Assembly: GCA_013359265.1 (NCBI GenBank)
Contig: JABWCD010000023.1
Location: 1 to 64,000, forward strand
DNA: 64,000 bases
Direction of reading: 5' to 3'
From: Candidatus Hydrogenedentota bacterium
GTDB taxonomy: Bacteria; Hydrogenedentota; Hydrogenedentia; Hydrogenedentales; SLHB01
Below are positions 1-8,360 of the stretch, in pieces. The translations under genes and the position numbers were made by a program. The notes under the pieces were generated by a model. The model was not told the DNA's origin, did no database searches, and saw nothing but the letters and a program-made list of their open reading frames with translations. How positions within the stretch are numbered: the stretch's first letter is position 1; each line of letters starts with the position of its first letter.

Positions 1-116
1 CCCCAACGACTCGAAACTCACAAAATGTAGTGAAGACTTTCGACAACCCGATCAATAATGACAACCACTTACAAAAATAACTGCGGAAGTTGGGCTAACG
101 CGGAGAGTACTGTTTG

Positions 117-560
117 ATGAAGCAAAAGATTGTGCCAGGCGATGTATTTGAAGTAGATCTGAAGGACGGGTCTTATGCTTACGGTAGGGTACTTCGAAAT
201 GTTTTTGGTTTCTATGATTTGCGAGCTTCGACTTGTCCGCCTGTTGAGGAAATCGTGGCTCACCCAATGATCTTTAAGATTTGGGTGATGGACTATGCTA
301 TAGAAAGAAGACTTTGGCGAATCATCGGGCATGTTCCTCTTTCCCAGGAATTGACCGTTACACCGCGTTTCTTCAAGAAGGATCCAATTACCGGCAGGCT
401 AACCATTACTGTCGATGGTAGCCAAGAGATTCCTGCGACCTACGATGAATGCAAAGAACTCGAATGTGCTGCGGTCTGGGATCCGGAACATGTAGAGGAT
501 CGACTTCGAGACCATTTCGAGGGACGCAAGAACGTGTGGTACCAGTATCTGAGGCCCTAG
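117..560 (+). CDS. Imm26-like immunity protein
   Basis: Protein of 147 residues beginning MKQKIVPGDVFEV; a TTG codon lies directly before the chosen ATG. The opening (GDVFEVDLKDGSYAYGRVL) matches the pattern of immunity protein 26 family members, small cytoplasmic proteins usually found beside polymorphic toxins. No signal peptide or membrane segment is visible. The expected toxin gene is not seen here; only about 110 bases precede the gene in the window and the next stretch downstream is a coding remnant. It is therefore either an orphan immunity gene or the partner lies outside the window. Family assignment rests on the N-terminal pattern alone; the C-terminal half (acidic, ending in WYQYLRP) adds no motif. 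Confidence 0.6.
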   Translation: MKQKIVPGDVFEVDLKDGSYAYGRVLRNVFGFYDLRASTCPPVEEIVAHPMIFKIWVMDYAIERRLWRIIGHVPLSQELTVTPRFFKKDPITGRLTITVDGSQEIPATYDECKELECAAVWDPEHVEDRLRDHFEGRKNVWYQYLRP

Positions 561-900
561 TTAGAGATCCCGGCGAGCCACGCAAATTCGTAGTGTTGGT
601 GATCCAGCCCGACGGCATCTACCTGCGCGAGTGGAACAACAACGTGGTCACCGAACTCGGCGGCGTTGCGGTGGAAATCCCACAGGACCGGTGGCACCAG
701 GTCACCGTCGAACTCTCCGGCGAGCTTGAAGGCGAGGACCGCGAAGTCGTCACCGTTAAACAACTGCTCGCCGGGGCCACGGACATCCAATCCATCCAGG
801 CCGAGACGACCTTCCTTGGCGACGGCCAAGTCGGGTTTGGCGTGGGCGAACTGGCCGAGTTCCGGCTCGACGATTTGATCGCGCGCGCGCCAGTAGGTCT
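561..900 (+). pseudogene. degraded coding remnant
   Basis: Directly after the Imm26-like gene, but in another frame, an open stretch reads VLVIQPDGIYLREWNNN and continues through TVELSGELEGEDREVVTVKQLL. Base use is GC-rich and codon-like, unlike the AT-richer immunity gene before it. There is no start codon with a ribosome site and after about position 900 the reading looks random. The text resembles the inner part of an exported beta-sandwich or sheath-type protein, but I cannot name a family. I read it as the leftover of a larger gene cut by insertion of the upstream segment. Confidence 0.3.
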
Positions 901-1041
901 TCACGCCGTGACACTTCGTAGAAGAGCTGCAAATCCCGCCACCACAATGGTTTGGCTAACTCAATCCCATTCTGCAAATTGAGGCTTCGCCCACTCAAAC
1001 GACGCAACGGCGGCAGCGCCAACAGAGGGGATTGAAGTAAC

Positions 1042-1070
1042 TTGCAAATATTCGATATTGCGAATATACT
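1042..1070 (+). promoter_or_regulatory. promoter with embedded ArsR-type operator
   Basis: TTGCAA (1042-1047) and TATACT (1065-1070) are 17 bases apart, a near-ideal sigma70 promoter. The spacer holds the palindrome ATATTCG-atattg-CGAATAT (1048-1067), the type of site bound by ArsR/SmtB repressors. Bound protein would cover the promoter, so the downstream ArsR gene should repress itself. Transcription would start about 1076-1078, on top of the ATG at 1077. Confidence 0.75.
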
Positions 1071-1076
1071 TGTGCT

Positions 1077-1433
1077 ATGCAAAACAGAGCCATGCGAGAG
1101 TTTAAGGCGGGGATATTCCGTGCACTGGCGCATCCGACCCGGGTGGCCATTGTGGAGATTCTCCGGGAGGGCGAGCATTCCGCCGGCGCAATTCTCGAGC
1201 GGCTCGAGTTGGAGCAAGCCAATGTGTCCCAGCACCTTGCGGTGTTGCGGGCGAAGGGGATCGTCTCGAGCCGGAAAGACGGCAACCAGGTCATTTATTC
1301 GCTCAAGCACCAGATGCTCGTGGACGTGCTGGAGATTATGCGGCAGTACTTCATGAGCCACTTGTCCGAGGCGGCGGACTTGCTCCATATGCTGGCGGTC
1401 GAAGAAGCCGCAAGCTCCGAACTTGTCGAATGA
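1077..1433 (+). CDS. ArsR family transcriptional regulator
   Basis: 118 residues. Winged helix-turn-helix of the ArsR/SmtB type: FRALAHPTRVAIVEILREGE, then the recognition helix region LEQANVSQHLAVLRAKGIV and the wing SSRKDGNQVIYSL. No CxC metal-binding pair is present, so it may sense something other than a thiol-bound metal. Members repress their own and adjacent promoters as dimers. The ATG at 1077 lies where the upstream promoter should start transcription, so either the mRNA is leaderless or translation begins at the second ATG (1092, MREFKAG). No obvious target gene follows: a repeat element and about 400 bases separate it from the next operon. A small permease or sulfur/metal gene, the usual companion, is missing. 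Confidence 0.85.
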   Translation: MQNRAMREFKAGIFRALAHPTRVAIVEILREGEHSAGAILERLELEQANVSQHLAVLRAKGIVSSRKDGNQVIYSLKHQMLVDVLEIMRQYFMSHLSEAADLLHMLAVEEAASSELVE

Positions 1434-1533
1434 TTGTTAGGCGCACACGTTTCCGATCAGGTCCCAAACGTCGTCGCGGAGTATTAATGGAGCGGCCGCT
1501 GACGCGTCTTGCGGGGCGTGCCGGAGCATCGAG

Positions 1534-1650
1534 AGGACAAAGCGGAGCTTTTCAAGAGTGCGTTACGAAGTAGAAACTTCGTAACGAGTTGTCCAAGTGG
1601 AAACTTCGTAACGAGTAGTGCAAGTGCGACTTCGAAACGAGTGAGAGTTT
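1534..1650 (+). repeat. family A palindromic repeat, multiple units
   Basis: The unit reads AGGACAAAGCGGAGCTTTTC, then AAGAGTGCGTTACGAAGT and a complementary AACTTCGTAACGAG, giving a hairpin with a 9-10 base stem. Two shorter, decayed units follow at about 1590-1614 and 1620-1645. The same unit occurs in reverse orientation at 34219-34279 and three times at 50099-50323. The rest of 1434-1838 holds no gene that I can support. Confidence 0.8.
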
Positions 1651-1796
1651 GGCCGCCTACGGGCGGGGCAGGTAGATCGATTACAGGTACGATGACGATT
1701 ACGCGCATTACGCCGAGCATTAAGGCGGCAGCGTGATCCGTCGATTTTCGGAACAGAACCCCCAATGTTTCTATCGCATACACACAATACCGGGGA

Positions 1797-1822
1797 CGAC
1801 GCTTCGCGTCGACACCGTTTTT
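1797..1822 (+). terminator. possible small hairpin with T-run in front of the Ehr operon
   Basis: CGACGC-ttc-GCGTCG (1797-1811) is followed by ACACCG and a run of T (1817-1822), 17 bases before the ATG of the HTH-EIIA gene. It could be a weak terminator or attenuator. The stem is only six pairs and the T-run is not adjacent, so this is tentative. Confidence 0.25.
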
Positions 1823-1838
1823 CATCGGAGTACCGAAC

Positions 1839-2540
1839 ATGGATTTAACCGCAAAGGACGCGGCCAAACTTCTCAACGTGGACGAACGCACGATCCGCCA
1901 GTGGATCGCGGACGGCGCCATCCCCAGCTACACGGTTGGGGACAAGACGCGCCTGAATCGTGTCGAGCTTCTCGAGTGGGCGGCGGAGCAGAAGCGGGCC
2001 GTTGCGCCGCAGATGTTCGCGTCGAACGGAAAGAAGCCGCACGAGTTCGTGTTATGCGACGCCGTCCGGCTCGGTGGCGTCGTCGCCAGTCTCGAATGTA
2101 CGGACAAGCTTTCCGCGCTCAGCGCCGTGTGCCGCGCCATGCCGCTGCCAGAGGAAGTAGACCGGACGGAGTTGGCGGGTGTCCTTGCCGCGCGCGAGGC
2201 GTTGTGTTCGACCGCGATCGGGAATGGCATTGCCATTCCGCACCCACGCAGCCCGATCGTGCTGGGCGTTTCCGAGCCACAAGTGACGGTGGCATTCCCG
2301 AAGAAGCCGATCGAATTCGGCGCACTTGACGGAAAGCCGGTACACACGATGTTCGTTATCGTGAGCACAACCGTACGCAATCATCTCCTGGTGCTAAGCC
2401 ACTTGATGTTCGCGTTGAAGAGCAAACCCTTCCTCGGGCTGTTGGCAAAACGGGCAAGCCAGGACGATCTGCTCGCGGAGTTGCAGCGGCTCGAAGAGGA
2501 ATTCGCGAAGGTGGACGCGTCGAAGGGCGCCGCTCGATGA
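1839..2540 (+). CDS. HTH DNA-binding domain fused to PTS EIIA (PtsN-like)
   Basis: 233 residues. Residues 1-50 form an excisionase/MerR-like helix-turn-helix (TAKDAAKLLNVDERTIRQWI). Residues about 75-220 form a PTS EIIA type-2 domain with the phosphorylatable histidine at H135 in GNGIAIPHPRSP. PtsN-type EIIA proteins take phosphate from HPr-like carriers and signal nitrogen, potassium or energy state; fusion to a DNA-binding domain suggests phosphorylation-dependent transcription control. GGAG sits 9 bases before the ATG. The stop overlaps the start of the next gene (ATGA), so it is translated together with the membrane complex and probably regulates it. No PTS permease is nearby. The regulatory role is inference; the domains are clear. 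Confidence 0.85.
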   Translation: MDLTAKDAAKLLNVDERTIRQWIADGAIPSYTVGDKTRLNRVELLEWAAEQKRAVAPQMFASNGKKPHEFVLCDAVRLGGVVASLECTDKLSALSAVCRAMPLPEEVDRTELAGVLAAREALCSTAIGNGIAIPHPRSPIVLGVSEPQVTVAFPKKPIEFGALDGKPVHTMFVIVSTTVRNHLLVLSHLMFALKSKPFLGLLAKRASQDDLLAELQRLEEEFAKVDASKGAAR

Positions 2541-4597
2541 ACATGGTCCTTGCCGCGCTGACCCTATTGGTCTCCGGTGCGGCGGTATCCGTTGTGCTCT
2601 CCTCATGGCGAAAGGCCGCGCTGGCGGCGGGGCTCATGTCGAGTGTTTTCGCGTGCGTGGCAATCCTCGCTGGCGCGCTGCGCACATTAACGGGAGAGAA
2701 CCCTTTGCCCGCGGAGATAGCCTGGCCGCTTCCATTGGGAACGTTTCGGCTCGTTTTGGACGGACTATCCGCGTGGTTCCTGCTTATGATCGGCACCGTC
2801 GGCCTGTGCGCAACGGTCTACTCGTGGGGCTACTACGATGGAGGAAAAAGCAAGGAATACAACCGCGCGTATCCGCTGCTGTTTTGCGTGGTGTTAGCCG
2901 CGCTCATTCTCACCGTCGCCGCTGGGGACGCGCTCGTCTTTCTCATCGGCTGGGAGCTGACGAGTCTTTCCGCATTCTTTCTAGTTGGTCTCAACGATCG
3001 CGACGCCGATTCGCGGTACGGCGCATGGACATACCTTATCGCCGCCCATCTCGGCACCGCGTTCGGCGTGTTGCCCCTGTTCGCGCTGTTCATTTCGCGC
3101 ACGGGCAGCAGCGATATGGCGTTGTTTCCGGAAGCGTTCACCGGCGCGGACGCCGTCGCCGCCGCCGCATTCGCGTTGGGTGTTGTTGGTTTTGGCACAA
3201 AGGCCGGCTTCTTTCCCTTTCACGTATGGCTGCCGCTGGCGCACCCTGTAGCACCGAGCCCAGTCTCGGCGCTAATGTCGGGAGTCGTGATCAAGATTGG
3301 AATATACGGTTTGTTCCGGACCGTGTCCTGGCTGCCGGACTTACCCGCATCGTGCGGATCGGCATTGCTGTTTCTATCCGCGATCACGGCGCTGCTCGCC
3401 ATTCTGAATGCGCTGGGACAACGCGACATAAAGCGGATGCTCGCCTACTCGAGTGTGGAAAACATCGGCATCGTCGGCCTCGGGTTATCCGTGGCAATGT
3501 TGGGCCGTTCGCTTCACGTTCCGCTTCTCGTCGCGTGCGGACTGAGTGGCGCCTTGCTGCACGCGCTCAACCACTCGCTGTTCAAGGGCATGCTGTTTCT
3601 CTCCGCGGGAGCCGTGTTGCACGGCGCGGGAACGGGAGACATCGAACGACTTGGCGGGCTGTCAAAGTACGCGCCGGGAACGAGTCTGGCTTTCCTCACC
3701 GGCTCGGTGGCCATATGCGCGCTGCCGCCATTGAACGGATTCGTCAGCGAATTTCTGATCTACAAAGGACTGCTTCACGGCTCGGAGAGCTTGCCCTTGT
3801 CCTACGCGGGGATCTCCGCAGCGGCGATCACCGTCCTCGCACTCACGGGCGCGATCGCACTGCTCGTATTCTCAAAGGTATTCGCCGTGACGTTTCTTGG
3901 CCATCCCCGAGACACAAGCATCCGCATGCACAAAGTCCCGGCGACGATGAACGCCGCGATGATGTTTCTGGCAATCTGCTGCGTAGCGGTGGTCGCGTTA
4001 CCCGGCGCGGTGGCGACGGCACTCGGCGTGGCGACGCAGCGCTACTCCGGGCTGTCAGACAATCCGCTTCAAGACGTCGGACCGTATACTGTCTCACCCG
4101 CGATTCCGTTGCTGGTGTTCGCGGTAATTGCGCTGATCCTATGGGGAGCGCGAAGAGCGCTGCCTCGCGGCGGCGAGGCCGCGACGTGGGGCTGCGGGTA
4201 CGCACGTCCGGCCAGCGCGATGCAATACACCGGATCTTCCTATAGCTGGACTCTGTTGTCCGCGTTCCGGCAAGCCGTCCGGCCACAGCGGCGTTTCCCG
4301 GGCTTGGGAAGCGGATGTTTTCCGGAACCGGCGCGGCTCGAAACCGCGCAGCGGGATTTGGCCCTGGATAACGCGTACCGGCCCTCGTTTCTGAGGATAG
4401 AACGATTCTTCGAAAAACTGTGGCCGCTCCAACACGGCCGCGTGCAACTCTATTTGGTATACATCGTCGCTACGATCTTCCTGGTGTTCCTGGCCGAGTC
4501 GCGGTTTACACCTTTCCATTCCGATACTCGCGTGCCGGATGCAGAAGCTCGCCCGGTAGCCGCAGCCGCGACGAGCGGGAGCGGGTCCGCGAAATGA
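2537..4597 (+). CDS. proton-antiporter-like membrane subunit (HyfB/NuoL type), copy 1
   Basis: 686 residues, about 15 membrane helices. It belongs to the Complex I ND5/MrpA antiporter family, hydrogenase-4 component B branch. Signature residues of the half-channel are present: the glutamate in LIGWELTSLSAFF, the lysine in GFGTKAGFFPFHVWLP and the discontinuous helix region LAHPVAPSPVSALMSG. The C-terminal extension contains ATWGCGYARPASAMQYTGSS, typical of HyfB proteins. It starts with an ATGA overlap on the EIIA gene and ends with an ATGA overlap on a second, similar gene. Its role would be ion translocation (proton or sodium) in the membrane arm. The ion cannot be read from the sequence. 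Confidence 0.92.
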   Translation: MNMVLAALTLLVSGAAVSVVLSSWRKAALAAGLMSSVFACVAILAGALRTLTGENPLPAEIAWPLPLGTFRLVLDGLSAWFLLMIGTVGLCATVYSWGYYDGGKSKEYNRAYPLLFCVVLAALILTVAAGDALVFLIGWELTSLSAFFLVGLNDRDADSRYGAWTYLIAAHLGTAFGVLPLFALFISRTGSSDMALFPEAFTGADAVAAAAFALGVVGFGTKAGFFPFHVWLPLAHPVAPSPVSALMSGVVIKIGIYGLFRTVSWLPDLPASCGSALLFLSAITALLAILNALGQRDIKRMLAYSSVENIGIVGLGLSVAMLGRSLHVPLLVACGLSGALLHALNHSLFKGMLFLSAGAVLHGAGTGDIERLGGLSKYAPGTSLAFLTGSVAICALPPLNGFVSEFLIYKGLLHGSESLPLSYAGISAAAITVLALTGAIALLVFSKVFAVTFLGHPRDTSIRMHKVPATMNAAMMFLAICCVAVVALPGAVATALGVATQRYSGLSDNPLQDVGPYTVSPAIPLLVFAVIALILWGARRALPRGGEAATWGCGYARPASAMQYTGSSYSWTLLSAFRQAVRPQRRFPGLGSGCFPEPARLETAQRDLALDNAYRPSFLRIERFFEKLWPLQHGRVQLYLVYIVATIFLVFLAESRFTPFHSDTRVPDAEARPVAAAATSGSGSAK

Positions 4598-6771
4598 TTT
4601 GGGCAATTTCCAGCCTCGCAATTTTGTCGATCGGAATTGCGCTGCCGCTGTGCCTGTCTCGCGTCCCGCGCATTGCGCTCGTCGTATCGATGTCGGCGCT
4701 GTTCATTGGGGGCCTATTATTGTTGGCGGCATCCGTTCCCGTGCTGTTGCGCGCGGGCGACGTTGCGCCGACGCATATCGCGTGGTCCGTGCCGATGGGC
4801 CACGTCTCGCTGTCGTTGGACGGATTGTCCGCATGGTTTCTCATGACCATCGGACTCCTCGCGGTGTGCACCGCGCCGTATTCGGTCGCGTACATGCGCC
4901 CGTACGTAGGCCGGGAACCTGTCGAACGGTTCGGTGCGCTCCTGTGCATGTTGGTGGCGTCGCTGATTGTATTCGTGTGCGCGTTCGACGTTGTCGTGTT
5001 TCTCATCGGGTGGGAACTGATGACGTTGTCCGCGTTCCTCCTTGTGATATTTCATGACGAGAGACCGGACGTGCGCCGCGGCGCGTGGATGTATCTCATT
5101 GCGACACACCTTGCCACCGGCCTGTGCCTCGCACCGTTACTCGCGCTGGTGTACGGGGCGACGGGGACAACCGGCTTCGATACCATCGCGCAGACGCTGC
5201 GTGGCACAGACAGGAACTTCCTGATCGCCATCTTTCTTCTCGGTGTGTTCGGGTTCGGCGCGAAAGCCGGGTTCTTCCCGCTGCACATCTGGTTGCCCGC
5301 GGCGCACCCCGTCGCGCCCACGCCGGTATCCGCGTTTCTGTCCGGCGTCGTCGTCAAAATGGGAATCTACGGCTTGCTGCGCCTCCTCACGTGGCTGCCG
5401 CCGCTGCCGACGGCATGCGCAGGTATCCTGCTCGCAGTGGGGATTGTGAGCGGTGTGCTCGGCGTGCTGTACGCGCTGGCCCAGCACGATCTCAAGCGCC
5501 TGCTGGCGTACCACACGATCGAAAACATCGGCATCATCGCCATCGCCATTTCGATGGGCATGTTGGGCCAGGCGGTAAACGCGCCCGCGGTGGCCGCGCT
5601 CGGTTACGGCGGCGCGCTCCTGCACGTCACGAACCACGCATTGTTCAAGGGACTTCTTTTTCTTTCTGCCGGCGCTGTGCACCACGGCACCGGCACGCTC
5701 GCCATCGAGCGGTTGGGTGGGCTGGCGCATAAGACCCCTGTGAACGCACTGCTGTTTCTCGCGGGGGCCGTTGCGATCTGCGGCTTGCCGCCGTTGAACG
5801 GGTTTGTCGGAGAGTGGGTGATTTACGCCGGGTTGGTGACCGGCGCGCAACAATCGATCGGAGTATCGGGCGGATTGCCCGCCGTCGGCGTGTTCTCGCT
5901 CGCGCTGATGGGGAGCCTCGCGCTCGCATGTTTCGCCAAGGTGTTCGGCGTGGTGTTTCTCGGGGCGCCACGCGATCCCGCGTTGAGCGCGCACGCCACG
6001 CCGTTCGCGATGAAAGCCGCCATGGCCATGCCCGCGATCGCCTGCGCGTGTATCGGCCTCGCACCCGGCCTTTGGATACCGCTGACATACAGCGCCACGA
6101 GTTCGCTGGTGGGAACTGACATCGAACACGTCCGCCACGCTTACGGTTCGGTATTGAGTTGGGGAACGCGGCTCTCGTGGATGGCCGCTGTTTTCCTGTG
6201 CGTCTGCACGGCATTGGCGCTGGCACGGCGCATCGCGTCCACAACCAGGTCGCGCGCCGAAACGCCGAGTCGCGTGACCACGTGGGGCTGCGGGTACGGC
6301 TATCCCACAGCGCGCATGCAATACTCCGCCACGTCGTTCGCGCTTCCGCTCATCCGAGGATTTCGCGGGCTGCTCTGGCCGGAGTTCCGTTACGCGGCGC
6401 CATGTGGCCCGTTCCCCGGCGCGAGTCACGCCGAGACGCACGTCCCCGATTTCGCCGAGCACGACGTATTTGCGCCGCTATTTCGCGGAATCGCCCGGGC
6501 CTCGGCAATGTGGCGCCACTTCACCTGGTCCGGCGCTCCGGCGGCGGGCACACGCGCGAGCGCCGCACACGAACGGCTGGGGCCCCTTCGGACTGTAGTG
6601 ACCAATACGGTTGTGGCGCTTCGCAGGGGCGCGATCCAGGTGTATCTCCTATTCATCGTGATAACCCTGATTCTGTTGTTCGCGCTCGAAGGTCTTGTGT
6701 TTCATCGCGCGCGGATTTCTCCCGGCCCCACTGCGCCGGATAGCACTGTTACCACAGGACAAACTCAATGA
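4594..6771 (+). CDS. proton-antiporter-like membrane subunit (HyfB/NuoL type), copy 2
   Basis: 725 residues from the ATG at 4594, chosen because it overlaps the previous stop (ATGA); the open frame extends further upstream but only inside the preceding gene. Same architecture as copy 1: LIGWELMTLSAFLL, GFGAKAGFFPLHIWLPAAHPVAPTPVSAF, and a C-terminal TTWGCGYGYPTARMQYSATS. The two are clearly paralogues from a tandem duplication, yet well diverged, so both are likely under selection. Having two NuoL-like subunits plus one NuoN/M-like subunit (gene at 8361) gives three antiporter modules, as in Complex I, which may allow more ions to be moved per electron pair than the two antiporters of short hydrogenase complexes. 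Confidence 0.92.
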   Translation: MIWAISSLAILSIGIALPLCLSRVPRIALVVSMSALFIGGLLLLAASVPVLLRAGDVAPTHIAWSVPMGHVSLSLDGLSAWFLMTIGLLAVCTAPYSVAYMRPYVGREPVERFGALLCMLVASLIVFVCAFDVVVFLIGWELMTLSAFLLVIFHDERPDVRRGAWMYLIATHLATGLCLAPLLALVYGATGTTGFDTIAQTLRGTDRNFLIAIFLLGVFGFGAKAGFFPLHIWLPAAHPVAPTPVSAFLSGVVVKMGIYGLLRLLTWLPPLPTACAGILLAVGIVSGVLGVLYALAQHDLKRLLAYHTIENIGIIAIAISMGMLGQAVNAPAVAALGYGGALLHVTNHALFKGLLFLSAGAVHHGTGTLAIERLGGLAHKTPVNALLFLAGAVAICGLPPLNGFVGEWVIYAGLVTGAQQSIGVSGGLPAVGVFSLALMGSLALACFAKVFGVVFLGAPRDPALSAHATPFAMKAAMAMPAIACACIGLAPGLWIPLTYSATSSLVGTDIEHVRHAYGSVLSWGTRLSWMAAVFLCVCTALALARRIASTTRSRAETPSRVTTWGCGYGYPTARMQYSATSFALPLIRGFRGLLWPEFRYAAPCGPFPGASHAETHVPDFAEHDVFAPLFRGIARASAMWRHFTWSGAPAAGTRASAAHERLGPLRTVVTNTVVALRRGAIQVYLLFIVITLILLFALEGLVFHRARISPGPTAPDSTVTTGQTQ

Positions 6772-7703
6772 CCGCGATCACTCTCGCCATAACGACATTG
6801 GAATTGTTGGCGACGCTCGCCGTTGCGCCGTTTCTCGCCAGCGTGATCGTAAAAACCAAGGCGTGGTTCGCCGGGCGTGCCGGCCCGCCGTGGCTGCAAC
6901 CCTATTACGACTTGTACAAGCTCGTGCGCAAAGAGCCGGTGTACAGCTCGACCACGACGTGGATATTCCGCGCGGGGCCGGTCGTCAATCTGGCGGCACT
7001 GTTAACGGCGGCCACGCTCATGCCTGTGCTCTCCAGCCGTTCATTGCTGGGCTTTTCGGGAGACCTCATTCTCTTCGCGTATCTACTTGCGCTGGGCCGG
7101 ATGTTCACGGTCCTCGCCGCGATGGACACTGGGAGCAGCTTCGAAGGCATGGGCGCGTCGCGCGAAGTGACGTTCGGCGCGATGGTCGAGCCGGCGTTGT
7201 TTCTCGCGTTCGTCGTACTTTCTGTTGCGACCCACAGCCTGCGACTGGACGAAATGCTCGGGCCGCAACTCCTCGGCGCGTGGCAGACGACCGGGCCCGC
7301 AATGGTGCTCTTGTTGGGCGCGCTGTTCATCGTGCTGTTGACCGAGACCTGCCGGGTCCCCGTTGACGATCCTGCGACGCATCTCGAGCTCACGATGATC
7401 CACGAGGTAATGGTGCTCGACCACAGCGGGCCGGAACTCGCGTACATCACGTATGGCGCGTCGCTCAAGTTTGCGCTGTTGGGCTCGTTACTCTTGCACG
7501 CCGCCATACCGCACCCCGCCGCCCTGCATATCGTGGATCCGGTGTTGCGCCTCGCCGAACTCGTCGCGCTGGCGGGTGCGGCCGGTACTGTCGAGTCAGT
7601 CATGGCGCGCCTGCGGTTGAACCGCGTGCCGCTTCTTCTGGCGGGTTCGAGCGTGCTGTCCGCGCTTGCAGTGGTGTTGGTGCTGGGGAGGGGCCTGTCG
7701 TGA
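6768..7703 (+). CDS. membrane anchor subunit (HyfC/NuoH type)
   Basis: 311 residues, about 8 helices. It is the homologue of Complex I NuoH and hydrogenase-4 component C, the subunit that joins the hydrophilic arm to the membrane arm. Visible landmarks are KTKAWFAGRAGPPWLQPYYDL at the first cytoplasmic loop, DTGSSFEGMGASREVTFGAM, and the acidic loop TETCRVPVDDPATHLELTM, where carboxylates line the quinone-like/E channel in relatives. It overlaps the preceding gene by ATGA and the next by GTGA, within a tightly coupled operon. Confidence 0.93.
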   Translation: MTAITLAITTLELLATLAVAPFLASVIVKTKAWFAGRAGPPWLQPYYDLYKLVRKEPVYSSTTTWIFRAGPVVNLAALLTAATLMPVLSSRSLLGFSGDLILFAYLLALGRMFTVLAAMDTGSSFEGMGASREVTFGAMVEPALFLAFVVLSVATHSLRLDEMLGPQLLGAWQTTGPAMVLLLGALFIVLLTETCRVPVDDPATHLELTMIHEVMVLDHSGPELAYITYGASLKFALLGSLLLHAAIPHPAALHIVDPVLRLAELVALAGAAGTVESVMARLRLNRVPLLLAGSSVLSALAVVLVLGRGLS

Positions 7704-8359
7704 TTTCGACGCTCGTGGATTCGCTGTTGATGGTGGCCGTCCTGTTGGACCTCGCCATGCTGGGAACGAGCCGCCTCTCCGGCTGCATACGCCTATTCGC
7801 ATCGCAGAGCGTAGTCTTGTCCGTCTTGCCGGTGCTGCTGGAGTTGCACAATTCAGGGAACGTTGGCGCGCATGCCGCGGCGATAGCCCTGGGCGCGATC
7901 GGGCTGAAAGGAATTCTGATCCCGTGGATTCTTCTCAGAATCCTGCGGAGTGGAGAAATCCACCGGGAGATTCAGCCGTTCCTCGGGTTCACGTCGTCGG
8001 TCCTCTTCGGCGCGGTCATCGTCATTGCGAGTTTCGGTTTGTCGCACCGCCTTACGCTGCCCGTCGCGCCCGCGGCCGACCTCATTCTGCCCGTCGCGAT
8101 TTCGACCGTGCTGATCGGCATGGTCATTCTCGTCAGCCGGTTGAAAGCGCTCACACAGGTCATCGGCTATCTCGTGGTCGAGAACGGCGTATTCATACTT
8201 GGCCTATTGCTCCTCGAACAACTCCCGATACTCGTCGAGTTGGGGATTCTGCTCGACCTGTTCGTCGCGGTGTTCATCATGGGAATCGTCGTCTACCACA
8301 TTCGTCAGGAGTTCGATCACATGGACACGCACCTGCTGGATACGTTGAAGGAGTCGTGA
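7700..8359 (+). CDS. membrane subunit HyfE-like (NuoK type)
   Basis: 219 residues starting at GTG 7700 (overlap GTGA with the previous stop). About 6-7 membrane helices. The C-terminal half carries the NuoK/MrpC-like stretch GYLVVENGVFILGLLLLEQLPILVELGILLDLF, containing the conserved glutamates in the membrane that serve proton transfer in NuoK. The combination N-terminal HyfE domain plus NuoK-like half is typical of hydrogenase-4 component E. It ends one base before the GTG start of the next gene. Confidence 0.9.
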   Translation: MISTLVDSLLMVAVLLDLAMLGTSRLSGCIRLFASQSVVLSVLPVLLELHNSGNVGAHAAAIALGAIGLKGILIPWILLRILRSGEIHREIQPFLGFTSSVLFGAVIVIASFGLSHRLTLPVAPAADLILPVAISTVLIGMVILVSRLKALTQVIGYLVVENGVFILGLLLLEQLPILVELGILLDLFVAVFIMGIVVYHIRQEFDHMDTHLLDTLKES

Positions 8360-8360
8360 C

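Noticed and set aside
557-904. 115-residue minus-strand frame
   Set aside because: Mirror image of the more protein-like plus frame; no known pattern.
5137-6462. 441-residue minus-strand frame
   Set aside because: Antisense of the second HyfB-like gene, with typical low-complexity composition.
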